DNA from: Bacteroidales bacterium
GTDB lineage: Bacteria; Bacteroidota; Bacteroidia; Bacteroidales; UBA932
Direction: 5' to 3'
Assembly: GCA_017437125.1 (NCBI GenBank)
Contig: JAFSBV010000003.1
Location: 39,795-103,794 of the forward strand
Length of the DNA: 64,000 bases
Part shown: one piece after another, positions 42,484 through 55,877 of the stretch
Layout: every line of letters starts with the position of its first letter
Position numbering within the stretch: the first letter of the stretch is position 1
Made by a program: the position numbers and the translations under genes
The notes under the pieces: generated by a model
Databases searched by the model: none
The model's input: the letters and a program-made list of their open reading frames with translations, nothing else
What the model was told of the DNA's origin: nothing

Positions 42484-43122
42484 ATGGCAGAATTGAAAAT
42501 CGGTGAAATTTCGAAGCCACGCTTCGAGTTCCGTTCATTCGGACAGTGCTTCTGCGAGGCACACAAGAGAATGGCACGTCTTTCAGTACCTGTACCTGAA
42601 AAGGTATGGGAGCGTGAAAGCGACGAGATCTATATCATCTCACGCAAGAACGACATAAACAACACGAAGATCCGCAACGGCAAGATGGATATCAAGACAT
42701 ATGTTCAGACTGTTGACGGTCTCGAGCAGTGGAATCCGCTCATGAAGGGCGAGTTCCCTATCTCACGCGCAGTGCTTGAGAACGAGGTCTTCCCTGCATT
42801 CATGGTGGATATGCCTGCCCTTGACAAGGACGAATATACATATGACGAGTTCATCGCCATGGTGAAGGCCAATCCTGATCTTGCAGCTGTGCGCGTGCAC
42901 AAGCAGCGTTTCGGCTATATGGTAAACGATACCATCTGCGAGGTCGGCAACGTTCTCATCAATGGTGCGAAGGTTGTTACAATCAACTCTGAGTCAACTG
43001 AAATCGAGGATATCAAGAAGACTATCGCTGACTGCGGTCTCGAGGGAGTGGAGAACATCAACTACCTCCAGGCTATCAAGCGTGTGATCGGAATGTCTGA
43101 CAAACCACTTGCAAACGAATAA
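42484..43122 (+). CDS. Putative triphosphate-tunnel-like (CYTH/VTC-type) protein, 212 aa
   Basis: 212 residues, soluble. The N-terminus has RFEFRSF and the middle NNTKIRNGKMDIKTYVQ then GLEQWNPLMKGEFPI, a pattern of basic and acidic residues on successive strands reminiscent of triphosphate-tunnel metalloenzymes, including VTC-type proteins. The assignment is supported by the following gene, a clear CYTH protein starting 4 bases later, but remains tentative. It may bind inorganic triphosphate, polyphosphate or a nucleotide. It follows the lamin-tail lipoprotein gene at 20 bases. Confidence 0.5.
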   Translation: MAELKIGEISKPRFEFRSFGQCFCEAHKRMARLSVPVPEKVWERESDEIYIISRKNDINNTKIRNGKMDIKTYVQTVDGLEQWNPLMKGEFPISRAVLENEVFPAFMVDMPALDKDEYTYDEFIAMVKANPDLAAVRVHKQRFGYMVNDTICEVGNVLINGAKVVTINSESTEIEDIKKTIADCGLEGVENINYLQAIKRVIGMSDKPLANE

Positions 43123-43126
43123 TATC

Positions 43127-43600
43127 ATGGCACAGGAAATCGAAAGAAAATTCTTGGTTGCAGGCGACTTCAAGCCGTTTGCAAAGAAGGCTACCCGTAT
43201 TACCCAGGGTTACCTCAGCTCAGTTCCTGAGCGCACAGTGCGTGTACGCGTAAAGGGAGAAAAGGGATTCATCACCATCAAGGGTATCGGCTCAGCCAGC
43301 GGTGCAAGCCGTTTCGAATGGGAGAAGGAGATACCTGTAGAAGAAGTGCAGGAACTTCTCAATATCTGCGAACCTGGCGTGATCGACAAGACACGTTATC
43401 TTGTTGAGGCTGGCGAGCATACATATGAGGTGGATGAGTTCTACGGTGACAACGAAGGCCTTACAGTGGCTGAGGTCGAGCTTTCTGCCGAGGATGAGGC
43501 TTTTGTAAAGCCTGAGTGGCTCGGTGAGGAGGTTACCGGAGACGTGAAGTACTACAACTCAATGCTTATGAAGAACCCGTATAAGAACTGGGCGAAATAA
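43127..43600 (+). CDS. CYTH domain protein, triphosphate tunnel metalloenzyme
   Basis: 157 residues from ATG at 43127; a frame start at 43109 overlaps the previous gene. The N-terminal EIERKF is the E-x-E-x-K signature that binds metal and triphosphate. Successive strands carry RVRVKGEKGFITIKG, RFEWEKEIP, KTRYLVEAGEHTYEVDEF and TVAEVELSAEDE, giving the charged tunnel. Members act on inorganic triphosphate or long-chain phosphates. Length is standard for the bacterial CYTH family. Position in a phosphate cluster supports a phosphate-metabolism role. Confidence 0.88.
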   Translation: MAQEIERKFLVAGDFKPFAKKATRITQGYLSSVPERTVRVRVKGEKGFITIKGIGSASGASRFEWEKEIPVEEVQELLNICEPGVIDKTRYLVEAGEHTYEVDEFYGDNEGLTVAEVELSAEDEAFVKPEWLGEEVTGDVKYYNSMLMKNPYKNWAK

Positions 43601-43610
43601 TTTTTAAAAG

Positions 43611-43707
43611 AGATTTCTCGACTCACTTCGTTCGCTCGAAATGACATACTTGACAAATGACTTTAAATGTCATTTCGAGCGAGGCTGAAAGCCGAGTCGA
43701 GAAATCT
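43611..43707. repeat. GTCATTTCGAGC-type inverted intergenic repeat
   Basis: Left arm 43611-43645 (AGATTTCTCGACTC through CTCGAAATGAC) is mirrored by the right arm 43669-43707 (GTCATTTCGAGCGAG through GAGTCGAGAAATCT), with a 23-base centre. It lies between the CYTH and SLC13 genes and is the same family as 35722-35795. Confidence 0.8.
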
Positions 43708-43723
43708 TTAAACAAACAGAACT

Positions 43724-45334
43724 ATGACCGACAAGAATACCGAACTTGAACAGCAGCAGGTATTTGACCCGCTGGATATGAACAATTATAAGGTCGAGAA
43801 GCTCCCGAAGATGGAGAAATCCGGCTTCGAAAAGTGGATGGCACGACTGGGAGGACCGATTGCAGTCCTCGTCTTCATCCTCATATATTGGGTGATAGAC
43901 ATTCCTCTTTTTGACAATATGGACTTTTCCGGTCTGTCTGACAAGGCACAGGCAAGGCTTGGGGTCATCGGTGAGACTGCATTCATCAGGGCATGTTATG
44001 CAATGCTTGCCATTTTCTGCGCATCCATTGTCCTTTGGATCACCGAGGCTGTCCAGAGCTATCTGACTTCTCTCATGGTCATCCTTGGTGTCATAATCTG
44101 CGGTGTGACGACCCAGAAGGAAGCATTCGCCCAGCTCGGACATCCTGTGATGTGGCTGAACATTCTTTCTTTTGTCCTTGCCAGCATGTTGGTCAAGACC
44201 CGTGTGGCCAAGAGGTTCGCCCTATGGTTCGTGCTGAAGTTCGGTAAGAGCGCAAGCGGTATCTTCTTCAGTTTTCTTGTCATCAACCTTGTCCTGTCCA
44301 TGTTCATTTCCGCTACTACTGTGAAGGCGACCATCCTTCTGCCTATATTCATGGTAGTGGCTGCGATCTTCGGAGCAAGTCAGGGCAATCGCAACAACTT
44401 CGGACGCAACCTTGTGCTTCAGAATCTTTTCCAGATAAATATAGGTGCCAGTGCTTTCATGACAGGTTCCGGAGCGAATCTCCTTGCCGTATCACTTCTT
44501 ACAGGAGCATACAGTTCTGTCACTATGATATATTCCGACTGGCTTGCTGCTGCTTTTCCTCTTGCGATGATACTTCTCCTGATAGGCTGGTTCATTGGCG
44601 TGAAGGTCATTTTCCCGATGAAGCCGGAAGAGAGGAAGCCTCAGATCGAAGGTGGAATGGAGCGTCTGCGCGAGGAGTTGAAGTCCATGGGCAAGATGAG
44701 GACCGAGGAATTCAAGTCAATCGCCATCTTTGTCGGCGTTCTGATAATGTGGGTGACAGAAAGCTGGCATGGAGTTTCTGCAGAGGTGGTTGTACTTATA
44801 GGAGCCATCATCGCTTTGATGCCGGGAATCGGTGTCGTGAAATGGAATGATGTAGATATTCCATGGCATCTCATGATATTCTCAGCAGGCGCATATGTAA
44901 TCGGTTCAGGACTTAATGCCACCGACCTTCCGGCAATCATGGTCGGCGCCGGAATGGACGCTATGGGTATCACCGCAGATACACCGTTCATAGTCCTGTA
45001 CATCCTGCTTACCGGACTCATGCTTTTCAGCGCACTTATATTCCAGTCCAAGAACATGAGGGCTCTGGTGTTCATTCCTATAGCTATCGGAGTCGAACAG
45101 CAGTTCGGTCTTCCGCCGCTCAGTCTCTCGTTCCCTGTTTCGCTGCTCATCGAGCATGTATATGTGCTGCCGTTCAACAGCAAGCCTGCCGCGCTTCTCT
45201 ATACCACCAATCATTACAGCTGGAGCGATACATTCAAGTTTGGTATTACCATGATGGTCATAGCATGGGTAATGATACTGATCTGGGGTGAGACCGTTCT
45301 CCACTGGCTGGGTTATACTCCAGGACTTTTTTAG
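43724..45334 (+). CDS. SLC13/DASS-family anion permease
   Basis: 536 residues, about eleven transmembrane segments after a charged cytoplasmic N-terminus (about 1-45). Two inverted-repeat hairpin regions carry the SATTVKATILLPIF and MTGSGANLLA motifs. Family members carry dicarboxylates, citrate, sulfate or phosphate with sodium; the substrate is not fixed by sequence, but the location in the phosphate/polyphosphate cluster makes an oxyanion plausible. It is followed by the 487-aa membrane protein gene after 6 bases. Confidence 0.85.
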   Translation: MTDKNTELEQQQVFDPLDMNNYKVEKLPKMEKSGFEKWMARLGGPIAVLVFILIYWVIDIPLFDNMDFSGLSDKAQARLGVIGETAFIRACYAMLAIFCASIVLWITEAVQSYLTSLMVILGVIICGVTTQKEAFAQLGHPVMWLNILSFVLASMLVKTRVAKRFALWFVLKFGKSASGIFFSFLVINLVLSMFISATTVKATILLPIFMVVAAIFGASQGNRNNFGRNLVLQNLFQINIGASAFMTGSGANLLAVSLLTGAYSSVTMIYSDWLAAAFPLAMILLLIGWFIGVKVIFPMKPEERKPQIEGGMERLREELKSMGKMRTEEFKSIAIFVGVLIMWVTESWHGVSAEVVVLIGAIIALMPGIGVVKWNDVDIPWHLMIFSAGAYVIGSGLNATDLPAIMVGAGMDAMGITADTPFIVLYILLTGLMLFSALIFQSKNMRALVFIPIAIGVEQQFGLPPLSLSFPVSLLIEHVYVLPFNSKPAALLYTTNHYSWSDTFKFGITMMVIAWVMILIWGETVLHWLGYTPGLF

Positions 45335-45340
45335 AAGCAT

Positions 45341-46804
45341 ATGATAACGATACAGGCAAAGAAACATGACAACTACTCGGTAGAGTTCAAATTCGGCTTT
45401 GAAGACGGGGGCAAGGCCGAGAAGAAGGATTTTGCCGTGAATACATGGATCTTCATCCCGAACAGTATCGGCATCAACCCTGAAAATTACGGAAAGAATC
45501 AGTTCTATCGCGACATAAAGTCGAACATAAGACTTATAACCCCCTCATTTTCAATCAGTGAGCTTGCTGATGAGAATGCTCTCCCTTTGTCCTCGCTGAG
45601 ACGTGCTTTCGAAAATCTCGTCTCAGCGGCCGACAGCTCTGCCGAGGATCACTATGAGTATCATCTGAAGATGTTCTCGGCAATCTTCAAGAGTGCCATC
45701 CGTGACTTTGAGAGGTATATGCGTACCTCGAGAGCCATGGATGATGCAGATGACCTTCTGGAGTCGTACCTTTCAGACATAAGGAAGGCTATGGATAATT
45801 TCCGCAGTCTGTATCGGATCATCGATGTTCCAAAGGTTCCGGAGAAGCTGCGCGGCCATTTCTTCCTCTGCGACGAGTTCATAAGCCATATCGTCGAGAT
45901 GAGGACCATCAGGATCATACGCAGGATAGATTCCGCAAGACAGTCCAGGATGCTTACGGAATGGCGTGAAAGGCTTATCACACTGATAAGGCAGGAGAGG
46001 GAGTACAAGCTGAGGCGCGGGTATGGAGTGGTGAAGGATGGCGAAGATAAGAACAAGATGGTGGTATATCATCACGGAATGCTGAAGAAGTTTGTCGAAA
46101 GCGAACTGTATATCCGTCTGGACAAGAAGCGTGACGGAGTTGCGGTGGAACAGCTTTATTACAGTATCGCTGCCGGTGTGGCTATGATCTTCGCAACAGC
46201 AGTCGCATGGCATACCCAGGTGAAATATGGAAACATCACGTGGCCTCTTTTCCTCGTCCTTGTGGTCAGTTACATGCTTAAGGACCGTATCAAGGATCTT
46301 CTGCGATATTATTTCGCCCATAAGCTGGGGAACAAGTATTTCGACAAGAAGGCGATAGTGGAGATAGGGAAGAAGAGGGTAGGAGTTATCAAGGAAGGTG
46401 TGGATTTCATCTCGGTTTCGAAGATTCCGGAGCGTGTGATGGAAATGAGGAACATGTCGGCAACCATTGATGACGCCACACGCATTTTCGAAGAGAAGAT
46501 AATATTGTACCGCAAGAGAGTCGGCATAGACGGAAAGGCTCTTGCCGAGAATGACGATTATCCGATGAAGGGCATCAACGAGATCATGAGGCTTCATATG
46601 ACCCGTTTCACCCAGAAGATGGACAATCCCGAGATTCCGGTCGATACGATAGGGGAGAATGATGAAGTCTCGGTGGTAAAGGTGCAGAAGATATATTATA
46701 TCAATATCATCTTCCAGCTTCAGGAACATTCAGGAAGCACTTCATACCATCATTTCCGTGTCGCCATGACGCGTAACGGAATCATCCGTGTGGAAGAGAT
46801 CTGA
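45341..46804 (+). CDS. Conserved membrane protein of unknown function, 487 aa
   Basis: Not recognised. The N-terminal 240 residues are helical and charged, with a beta-like start. Two transmembrane segments (about 275-310: VAMIFATAVAW and WPLFLVLVVSYML) are followed by a cytoplasmic C-terminal region with further strands (about 330-487). It begins 6 bases after the SLC13 gene and ends next to a convergent gene with no gap. It is probably co-transcribed with the transporter. Confidence 0.6.
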   Translation: MITIQAKKHDNYSVEFKFGFEDGGKAEKKDFAVNTWIFIPNSIGINPENYGKNQFYRDIKSNIRLITPSFSISELADENALPLSSLRRAFENLVSAADSSAEDHYEYHLKMFSAIFKSAIRDFERYMRTSRAMDDADDLLESYLSDIRKAMDNFRSLYRIIDVPKVPEKLRGHFFLCDEFISHIVEMRTIRIIRRIDSARQSRMLTEWRERLITLIRQEREYKLRRGYGVVKDGEDKNKMVVYHHGMLKKFVESELYIRLDKKRDGVAVEQLYYSIAAGVAMIFATAVAWHTQVKYGNITWPLFLVLVVSYMLKDRIKDLLRYYFAHKLGNKYFDKKAIVEIGKKRVGVIKEGVDFISVSKIPERVMEMRNMSATIDDATRIFEEKIILYRKRVGIDGKALAENDDYPMKGINEIMRLHMTRFTQKMDNPEIPVDTIGENDEVSVVKVQKIYYINIIFQLQEHSGSTSYHHFRVAMTRNGIIRVEEI

Positions 46805-47680
46805 TCATCTGAACACCCCGATTATATCCGGAACGGTTCTCTCTCCTTCGTGGTCGAAAGTCTTGTTGTCCGAAGGATGGCTCAGAACACCGAGCTCCAG
46901 GCTCCATAGTGAAGACGATCCTCCGCCGTCAAGATTGATCGCGTCCTTCATTCCCAGGAACCTGCATATGAGTGCTGTTTCATATATGCTGGCTCCATCT
47001 CCTTTTCCCGGATGCCTGCCGTCTATCACTACAAGATATACATTTCCCTTGTCGTCATATCCGATCACCGAGCGCGGATGCCTGTAATCGTTGAATGCAT
47101 CGATGCCTTTGCCGTTTTCGTCCGTCTCTGTATATTGCGGTACGAGGATTTCTCCTTCATCGACAAGCATAGGGCCGGAGGCCATCACCGAATGCCATTT
47201 GCCGGCGATCTCTTCATATTCTGACGGACTGCAGGATGATATCATGACTTTTCTGCCCCTCTTGTCTTTTGTACCTACTACTCCGTTCACCCTGAATGCT
47301 TCAGACGGAGACGTCTGTCCGAAAACTTCCTTTCCTGTACGGAAGTAAACGCATGGAAGCAGCTGTGCCATGTCGAAATATCCTCCGTTCACTGCAGCAT
47401 ATGCTCCTTCTCTTTCAGCGACCGCACTGGTCTTATCCGCCTGATCTCCAGGAGAATTGATCAGCCTTGTCCGAAATCTTCTTGCCGGATATTTAATTAC
47501 GGAAATGCTCTGTTGCGAATCGAACATCCGTATTTCCGCATACATTGCAGCTGCGCCACGCTCGAGCCCGGTTACCTTCCACTTTGCATTGACGAATGCA
47601 AGCGAATCCTTTTCAATCTCAATCGCCTTTGATGAAATGCACAAGGCAAGGAATATAACAGATGTAATAAGACGTCTCAT
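46805..47680 (-). CDS. Phosphodiester glycosidase family protein (NAGPA-like)
   Basis: 291 residues from ATG at 47680 (MRRLITSVIFLALC), which opens a clean signal peptide; the frame extends to 47692. The motif AAVNGGYFD near 95 and NLDGGGSSSLW near 265 define the NAGPA/DUF2233 phosphodiester glycosidase family, whose members remove a sugar from a phosphodiester. PRSVIGYDDKG in between is also typical. It is likely periplasmic or surface-exposed. Its stop abuts the stop of the 487-aa gene, and it is transcribed convergently. Confidence 0.8.
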   Translation of the reverse strand: MRRLITSVIFLALCISSKAIEIEKDSLAFVNAKWKVTGLERGAAAMYAEIRMFDSQQSISVIKYPARRFRTRLINSPGDQADKTSAVAEREGAYAAVNGGYFDMAQLLPCVYFRTGKEVFGQTSPSEAFRVNGVVGTKDKRGRKVMISSCSPSEYEEIAGKWHSVMASGPMLVDEGEILVPQYTETDENGKGIDAFNDYRHPRSVIGYDDKGNVYLVVIDGRHPGKGDGASIYETALICRFLGMKDAINLDGGGSSSLWSLELGVLSHPSDNKTFDHEGERTVPDIIGVFR

Positions 47681-47815
47681 ATCATAAGCCATTTGGCGGC
47701 TAAATTAGTAAAAAAAGCCGATATATGAATTGTCATGGAAAAGTAGTATCTTCGCAAGATGTATCTGCATTCGTGATTGCGGAACAATCGAGAAATATTT
47801 AACACATTTATACAT

Positions 47816-49072
47816 ATGAAGAAAGTTTTGGTAATCGGCGGCGGTGGACGTGAGCATGCAATAGTTGATGCTTTGAGCCGTTCTCCACAGGTCGGAAAGA
47901 TTTATTGCGCGCCAGGAAATGCCGGCATTTCCGCACAGGCAGAATGTATCCCGATCAAGGATACAGATGTTGAAGGACTCAAGGCATTTGCTCTTGAAAA
48001 CGGTGTCGATCTCGCTGTAGTGGGTCCGGAGGTAGCTCTTGCAGCAGGAGTCGTTGATGCATTCAAGGAAGCAGGATTAAGGATTTTCGGTCCTTCCAAG
48101 GCTGCTGCAACCATCGAGGCGAGCAAGGACTTTGCAAAGCAGCTCATGGCAAAATATGACATCCCGACTGCGGCATTCGAGACTTTTGACGATTACGAAG
48201 CTGCTTTGGAATATGTCAGGAAGGGATCCTTCCCTGTGGTTCTCAAGTATGACGGTCTTGCTGCCGGCAAGGGAGTAGTGATTCCAGAGACTCTTGAGGA
48301 GGCCGATGAGACATTGAAGGACATGCTTCTTGATGACAAGTTCGGAAAGGGAAAAGTCGTTGTGGAGGAATTCCTCACAGGTCCGGAGTTCTCTTTCATG
48401 TGCTTTGTGGATGGTCTGGATGTATATCCTATGACATTGTCGCAGGATCACAAGCGTGCATATGAGGGTGACAAGGGACCGAATACCGGAGGAATGGGTG
48501 CATATTCACCAGTACCTATCATCACCGATGAGGATGTCGAATATGCCATGGAAAAGATCATGAAGCCTACGGCGGCCGGAATGGTTGCAGAGGGCTGTCC
48601 TTTTACCGGAGTGCTTTACGGAGGTCTCATGAAGACCCCGTCAGGAGTTAAGGTAATCGAGTTCAACTGCCGCTTCGGTGACCCTGAGACTGAGGTTGTG
48701 CTTCCTCGTCTCGCATCAGACATATACGATATCTTCTCTGCAGTGGCCGATCATTCTCCTATGCCTCACATCGAGTGGAAGAAAGAGGTTACAATGGGCT
48801 TCGTGATGGCATCCAAGGGCTATCCAGACTCATATGACAAGGGCTATCCTATTGTCATTCCGAGTGAACTCGAGGAGTCTGACATAAGGGTATTCCATAT
48901 GGGTACTTCCCTCAAGGACGGAAAATATCATACTTCGGGAGGACGCGTGCTTATGGTGGTAGGCTTCGGCGCTGACCTTCAGGAGGCTCATGACAAGGCT
49001 CTTGCCGCTGTCGAGTCAATAGAATGCGACAATCTTTTCTATCGTCGCGATATAGGATGGAGGGTATTGTAA
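47816..49072 (+). CDS. purD: Phosphoribosylamine-glycine ligase PurD
   Basis: 418 residues from ATG at 47816 (MKKVLVIGGGGREHA). It joins glycine to phosphoribosylamine with ATP to give GAR. Motifs of the ATP-grasp fold are visible: VLKYDGLAAGKGVVI, QDHKRAYEGDKGPNTGGMGAYSPVP and FNCRFGDPETEVVLPRL. Length is normal. It is separated from the other purine genes by about 10 kb but coupled to folD by a TAATG overlap, linking purine and one-carbon supply. Confidence 0.95.
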   Translation: MKKVLVIGGGGREHAIVDALSRSPQVGKIYCAPGNAGISAQAECIPIKDTDVEGLKAFALENGVDLAVVGPEVALAAGVVDAFKEAGLRIFGPSKAAATIEASKDFAKQLMAKYDIPTAAFETFDDYEAALEYVRKGSFPVVLKYDGLAAGKGVVIPETLEEADETLKDMLLDDKFGKGKVVVEEFLTGPEFSFMCFVDGLDVYPMTLSQDHKRAYEGDKGPNTGGMGAYSPVPIITDEDVEYAMEKIMKPTAAGMVAEGCPFTGVLYGGLMKTPSGVKVIEFNCRFGDPETEVVLPRLASDIYDIFSAVADHSPMPHIEWKKEVTMGFVMASKGYPDSYDKGYPIVIPSELEESDIRVFHMGTSLKDGKYHTSGGRVLMVVGFGADLQEAHDKALAAVESIECDNLFYRRDIGWRVL

Positions 49073-49929
49073 TGGCGAAAGTAATATCAGGAAAAGAACT
49101 TTCAGCTCAGCTGAAGGAGGAAATGAAGGCTCAGGTAGCGACATTTCCGGAAAAATATGGTCGTGTGCCTCATCTTGTGGTGATTCTTGTGGGAGAGGAT
49201 CCAGGCAGTGTTTCATATGTTACCGGCAAGGCGAAGGCATCAGAGGTTGTCGGTATAAGGAATACCACCATCCGCAAGCCGGACACCATTACTGAAGCAG
49301 AACTTCTCGCACTGATCGAGGAACTGAATGCGGATGATACTGTTGACGGAATTCTTGTCCAGCTTCCGCTTCCGAAGCATATCAGCGAGGATAAGGTGAT
49401 CGCCACCATAGCCAAGGAAAAGGATGTTGACGGATTCCATCCTCTCAATGTGGCTGCCTTGTGGCAGAAGCAGGACTGTGTGCTTCCTTGCACTCCAAAG
49501 GGCATCATAAAGATGCTCAAGAGGGCTGGAGTCGAGATCAAGGGCAAGAGAGCCGTTGTCATCGGACGAAGCAATATCGTAGGCCTTCCTGTATCGAAGC
49601 TTCTCCTTGATGAGAATGCAACGGTTACCATAGCTCACAGCCGTACAGCTGATCTTCCGACAGTGACACGCAATGCGGAGATTCTCGTTGTGGCCATCGG
49701 ACGTCCGAAATTCGTGACTGCCGACATGGTATCGGAAGGAACTGTCGTGATTGATGTAGGAGTAAATCGTGATCCTGAAACCGGAAAGCTATGCGGTGAT
49801 GTGGATTACGCAGCTGTCGAGCCTAAGGCATCGGTGATCACACCTGTTCCTGGTGGCGTAGGCCCTATGACCATCTGCTGCCTCATGGAGAACACCATAG
49901 AGTGCTTCCTCCGCAAGATGGACAGATAG
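49072..49929 (+). CDS. folD: Methylenetetrahydrofolate dehydrogenase / cyclohydrolase FolD
   Basis: 285 residues from ATG at 49072, overlapping the purD stop. Bifunctional enzyme that makes 10-formyl-THF for the purine transformylase steps. Visible are PxxxSYVTGK-type catalytic Lys in GSVSYVTGKAKA, VDGILVQLPLPKH, DGFHPLN, the NADP loop VIGRSNIVGLPVSKLL and the C-terminal TPVPGGVGPMTICCLM. Standard length. The genomic coupling to purD supports coordinated purine/one-carbon regulation. Confidence 0.95.
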   Translation: MAKVISGKELSAQLKEEMKAQVATFPEKYGRVPHLVVILVGEDPGSVSYVTGKAKASEVVGIRNTTIRKPDTITEAELLALIEELNADDTVDGILVQLPLPKHISEDKVIATIAKEKDVDGFHPLNVAALWQKQDCVLPCTPKGIIKMLKRAGVEIKGKRAVVIGRSNIVGLPVSKLLLDENATVTIAHSRTADLPTVTRNAEILVVAIGRPKFVTADMVSEGTVVIDVGVNRDPETGKLCGDVDYAAVEPKASVITPVPGGVGPMTICCLMENTIECFLRKMDR

Positions 49930-49939
49930 TCCTGTTATA

Positions 49940-50123
49940 AAGACGGGGAACCCCCATATTCAAAAACCATGGCCGCTCGTGGCCCTGTGAACGGTCGTGA
50001 AGGCCTTTAGAGAATGTCCTGTGGACATTCGTGCCTGAACAGTAGGGCTTTAGCCCGCCGGACAGGGCCCGCTCCGCAGGAGTAGGAGGGATTTAGTTTT
50101 TGAATATGGGGGTTCCCCGTCTT
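49940..50123. repeat. MITE-like element: 28-bp perfect inverted repeats around a structured core
   Basis: Arms 49940-49967 and 50096-50123 are perfectly complementary over 28 bp; each starts AAGACGGGGAACCCCCATAT when read inward. The 128-base core can form smaller hairpins (GAATGTCC with GGACATTC, and GGGCTTTAGCCC). The trinucleotide ATA flanks both ends and could be a target duplication. No open frame is present. It fills the gap between convergent folD and a lipoprotein gene and would also stop transcription. Confidence 0.7.
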
Positions 50124-50129
50124 ATATGA

Positions 50130-51539
50130 CTATCTTACAGATTCACAGTATGACCTGTAATATGTCTTGAGTGTGTAAGGTGCGTTAGCGAATGTCTGTA
50201 CACTTCCTTTCTCCACCTCTGCTGACTTTGTAGCCTTTGATGCAGGAGTGATGATGATAGGGAATGTAGGCCAGTCGGTAGTCTCGCTGAGCATATAATA
50301 CTGTCCGCTGATGTCAGCGATGAAGTGCATGTACGAAATGCTTATTACAGATCCGTCCTCCATCTCTTCTGAATATCCGTAGCATACTCTGTTGCCTTCC
50401 TCGTCGATCATTCCGACGCAGATAGGGAGACCTTCCATAGGATAGATGTATTCACCGTCGTTTCCGTTCACATATACATCACCTGTCATATTGTTGCCGA
50501 AGTCGAATGTACCGTAGTTATATGTATAGATAACCCAAGCTTCCTCTTCCGGCATCCACTCTACAGGAATTTCAGGAACGGCACCGCCTTCCCATCCTCC
50601 GAGATAGTATGACATGTTTGAAATGCCCTTGGCAAAGCTAACATCCCATGCGACTCCGTTTGAACCTGTCCATGTCCAGTCTCCGAGCCATGAAGCATAT
50701 GCCTCTGTAGGCTCTTCCTCCTCGATTGTGATGAGGTCAGAAACTGCATAGAGACCTGAGAGCTCGCCGTTGTCGTCAACTCCGATTGCAAGAGCGTACC
50801 AGTCACCAGGAGTGAGGGTGAGAGCGTCCATTCCGCTGCCTTCGAAAAGCATCTGGTCAAGAGTGATGTTGCTGCCGTTTGCGGTGTTGTACTCGTTGAG
50901 CCAAGCCTTGAGGTATTCGAGCTCGTACTCTGCGATATCCTTGATCGTATTTGCTTCGAATGTGGCCTTGTCGTAACCTGTGATGAAGTATTTGTTGTTG
51001 TCGGTACTTGTCACAGTGATGGTGTGGTCATATTCCTGATTGTTGATCTTGCCTGCACCGGTATATTCCACCTTCCAGGCCTTGTTTGCCTCCATTACAA
51101 GTTCGCCTTTCGCTGTGGTGAACTTCACGGATGATGCCTTTCCATAGAGCTCGCCGTCTGCGCTGAGACCGAAAGTGATATATACATAATCTGTCTCCGG
51201 CTCAAGTCCGTTCACAGTTGCAGTGTATGAAGTCTGCTTCTTGAGACCAGAGATCGATGCAGATGATGTGAGCTCTGTATATTTCTCAGAAACAGCCTCG
51301 TTTACGTTTGTGTTGGTTGTGGCGAAGCCATACCAGGTGTCATCAGATGTTCCGTTATGAGAAACATTGATCTTTGCTGAGTTTGCGGTTACCTCTGCAA
51401 CTTCGAGAGTGAAGGTGAGGTTCTGGTTGAGTTCCGGTTTCTCAGGTTCTGGTTCCGGTTCCGGCTGAGGAGTCTTGTCACAGCTGGCAAGTGCTATGGC
51501 AAGCATTGCCATAAGCAGGATTCTGAATGTGTCTTTCAT
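50130..51539 (-). CDS. Lipoprotein with FN3-like domain
   Basis: 469 residues. Signal peptide with lipobox ALASC at about 16-20, then a PEPEPEPEKPE spacer. Residues about 38-145 form a fibronectin-III-like beta sandwich (ANSAKINVSHNG, LKKQTSYTATVNGLEPETDYVYITFG). The rest has repeated beta segments ending near 460 without a recognised catalytic motif. This is the general design of surface lipoproteins in Bacteroidales. It is monocistronic, between the MITE-like element and the rpoC terminator. Confidence 0.7.
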   Translation of the reverse strand: MKDTFRILLMAMLAIALASCDKTPQPEPEPEPEKPELNQNLTFTLEVAEVTANSAKINVSHNGTSDDTWYGFATTNTNVNEAVSEKYTELTSSASISGLKKQTSYTATVNGLEPETDYVYITFGLSADGELYGKASSVKFTTAKGELVMEANKAWKVEYTGAGKINNQEYDHTITVTSTDNNKYFITGYDKATFEANTIKDIAEYELEYLKAWLNEYNTANGSNITLDQMLFEGSGMDALTLTPGDWYALAIGVDDNGELSGLYAVSDLITIEEEEPTEAYASWLGDWTWTGSNGVAWDVSFAKGISNMSYYLGGWEGGAVPEIPVEWMPEEEAWVIYTYNYGTFDFGNNMTGDVYVNGNDGEYIYPMEGLPICVGMIDEEGNRVCYGYSEEMEDGSVISISYMHFIADISGQYYMLSETTDWPTFPIIITPASKATKSAEVEKGSVQTFANAPYTLKTYYRSYCESVR

Positions 51540-51570
51540 ATTGTTTCTGTTTATTGTGTTGTCCTAAAAA

Positions 51571-51600
51571 AAGAGGTGGCAATGGTTATTGCCACCTCTT
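51571..51600 (-). terminator. Rho-independent terminator of rpoC
   Basis: AAGAGGTGGCAA (51571-51582) pairs perfectly with TTGCCACCTCTT (51589-51600). On the minus strand the hairpin is followed by a run of T (51572-51566). It ends the long tuf-to-rpoC transcription unit. Confidence 0.85.
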
Positions 51601-51606
51601 GAATTA

Positions 51607-55851
<4,245 letters not shown>

Positions 55852-55877
55852 ATTTCTAAAATTTCAATTGTCAGTAA

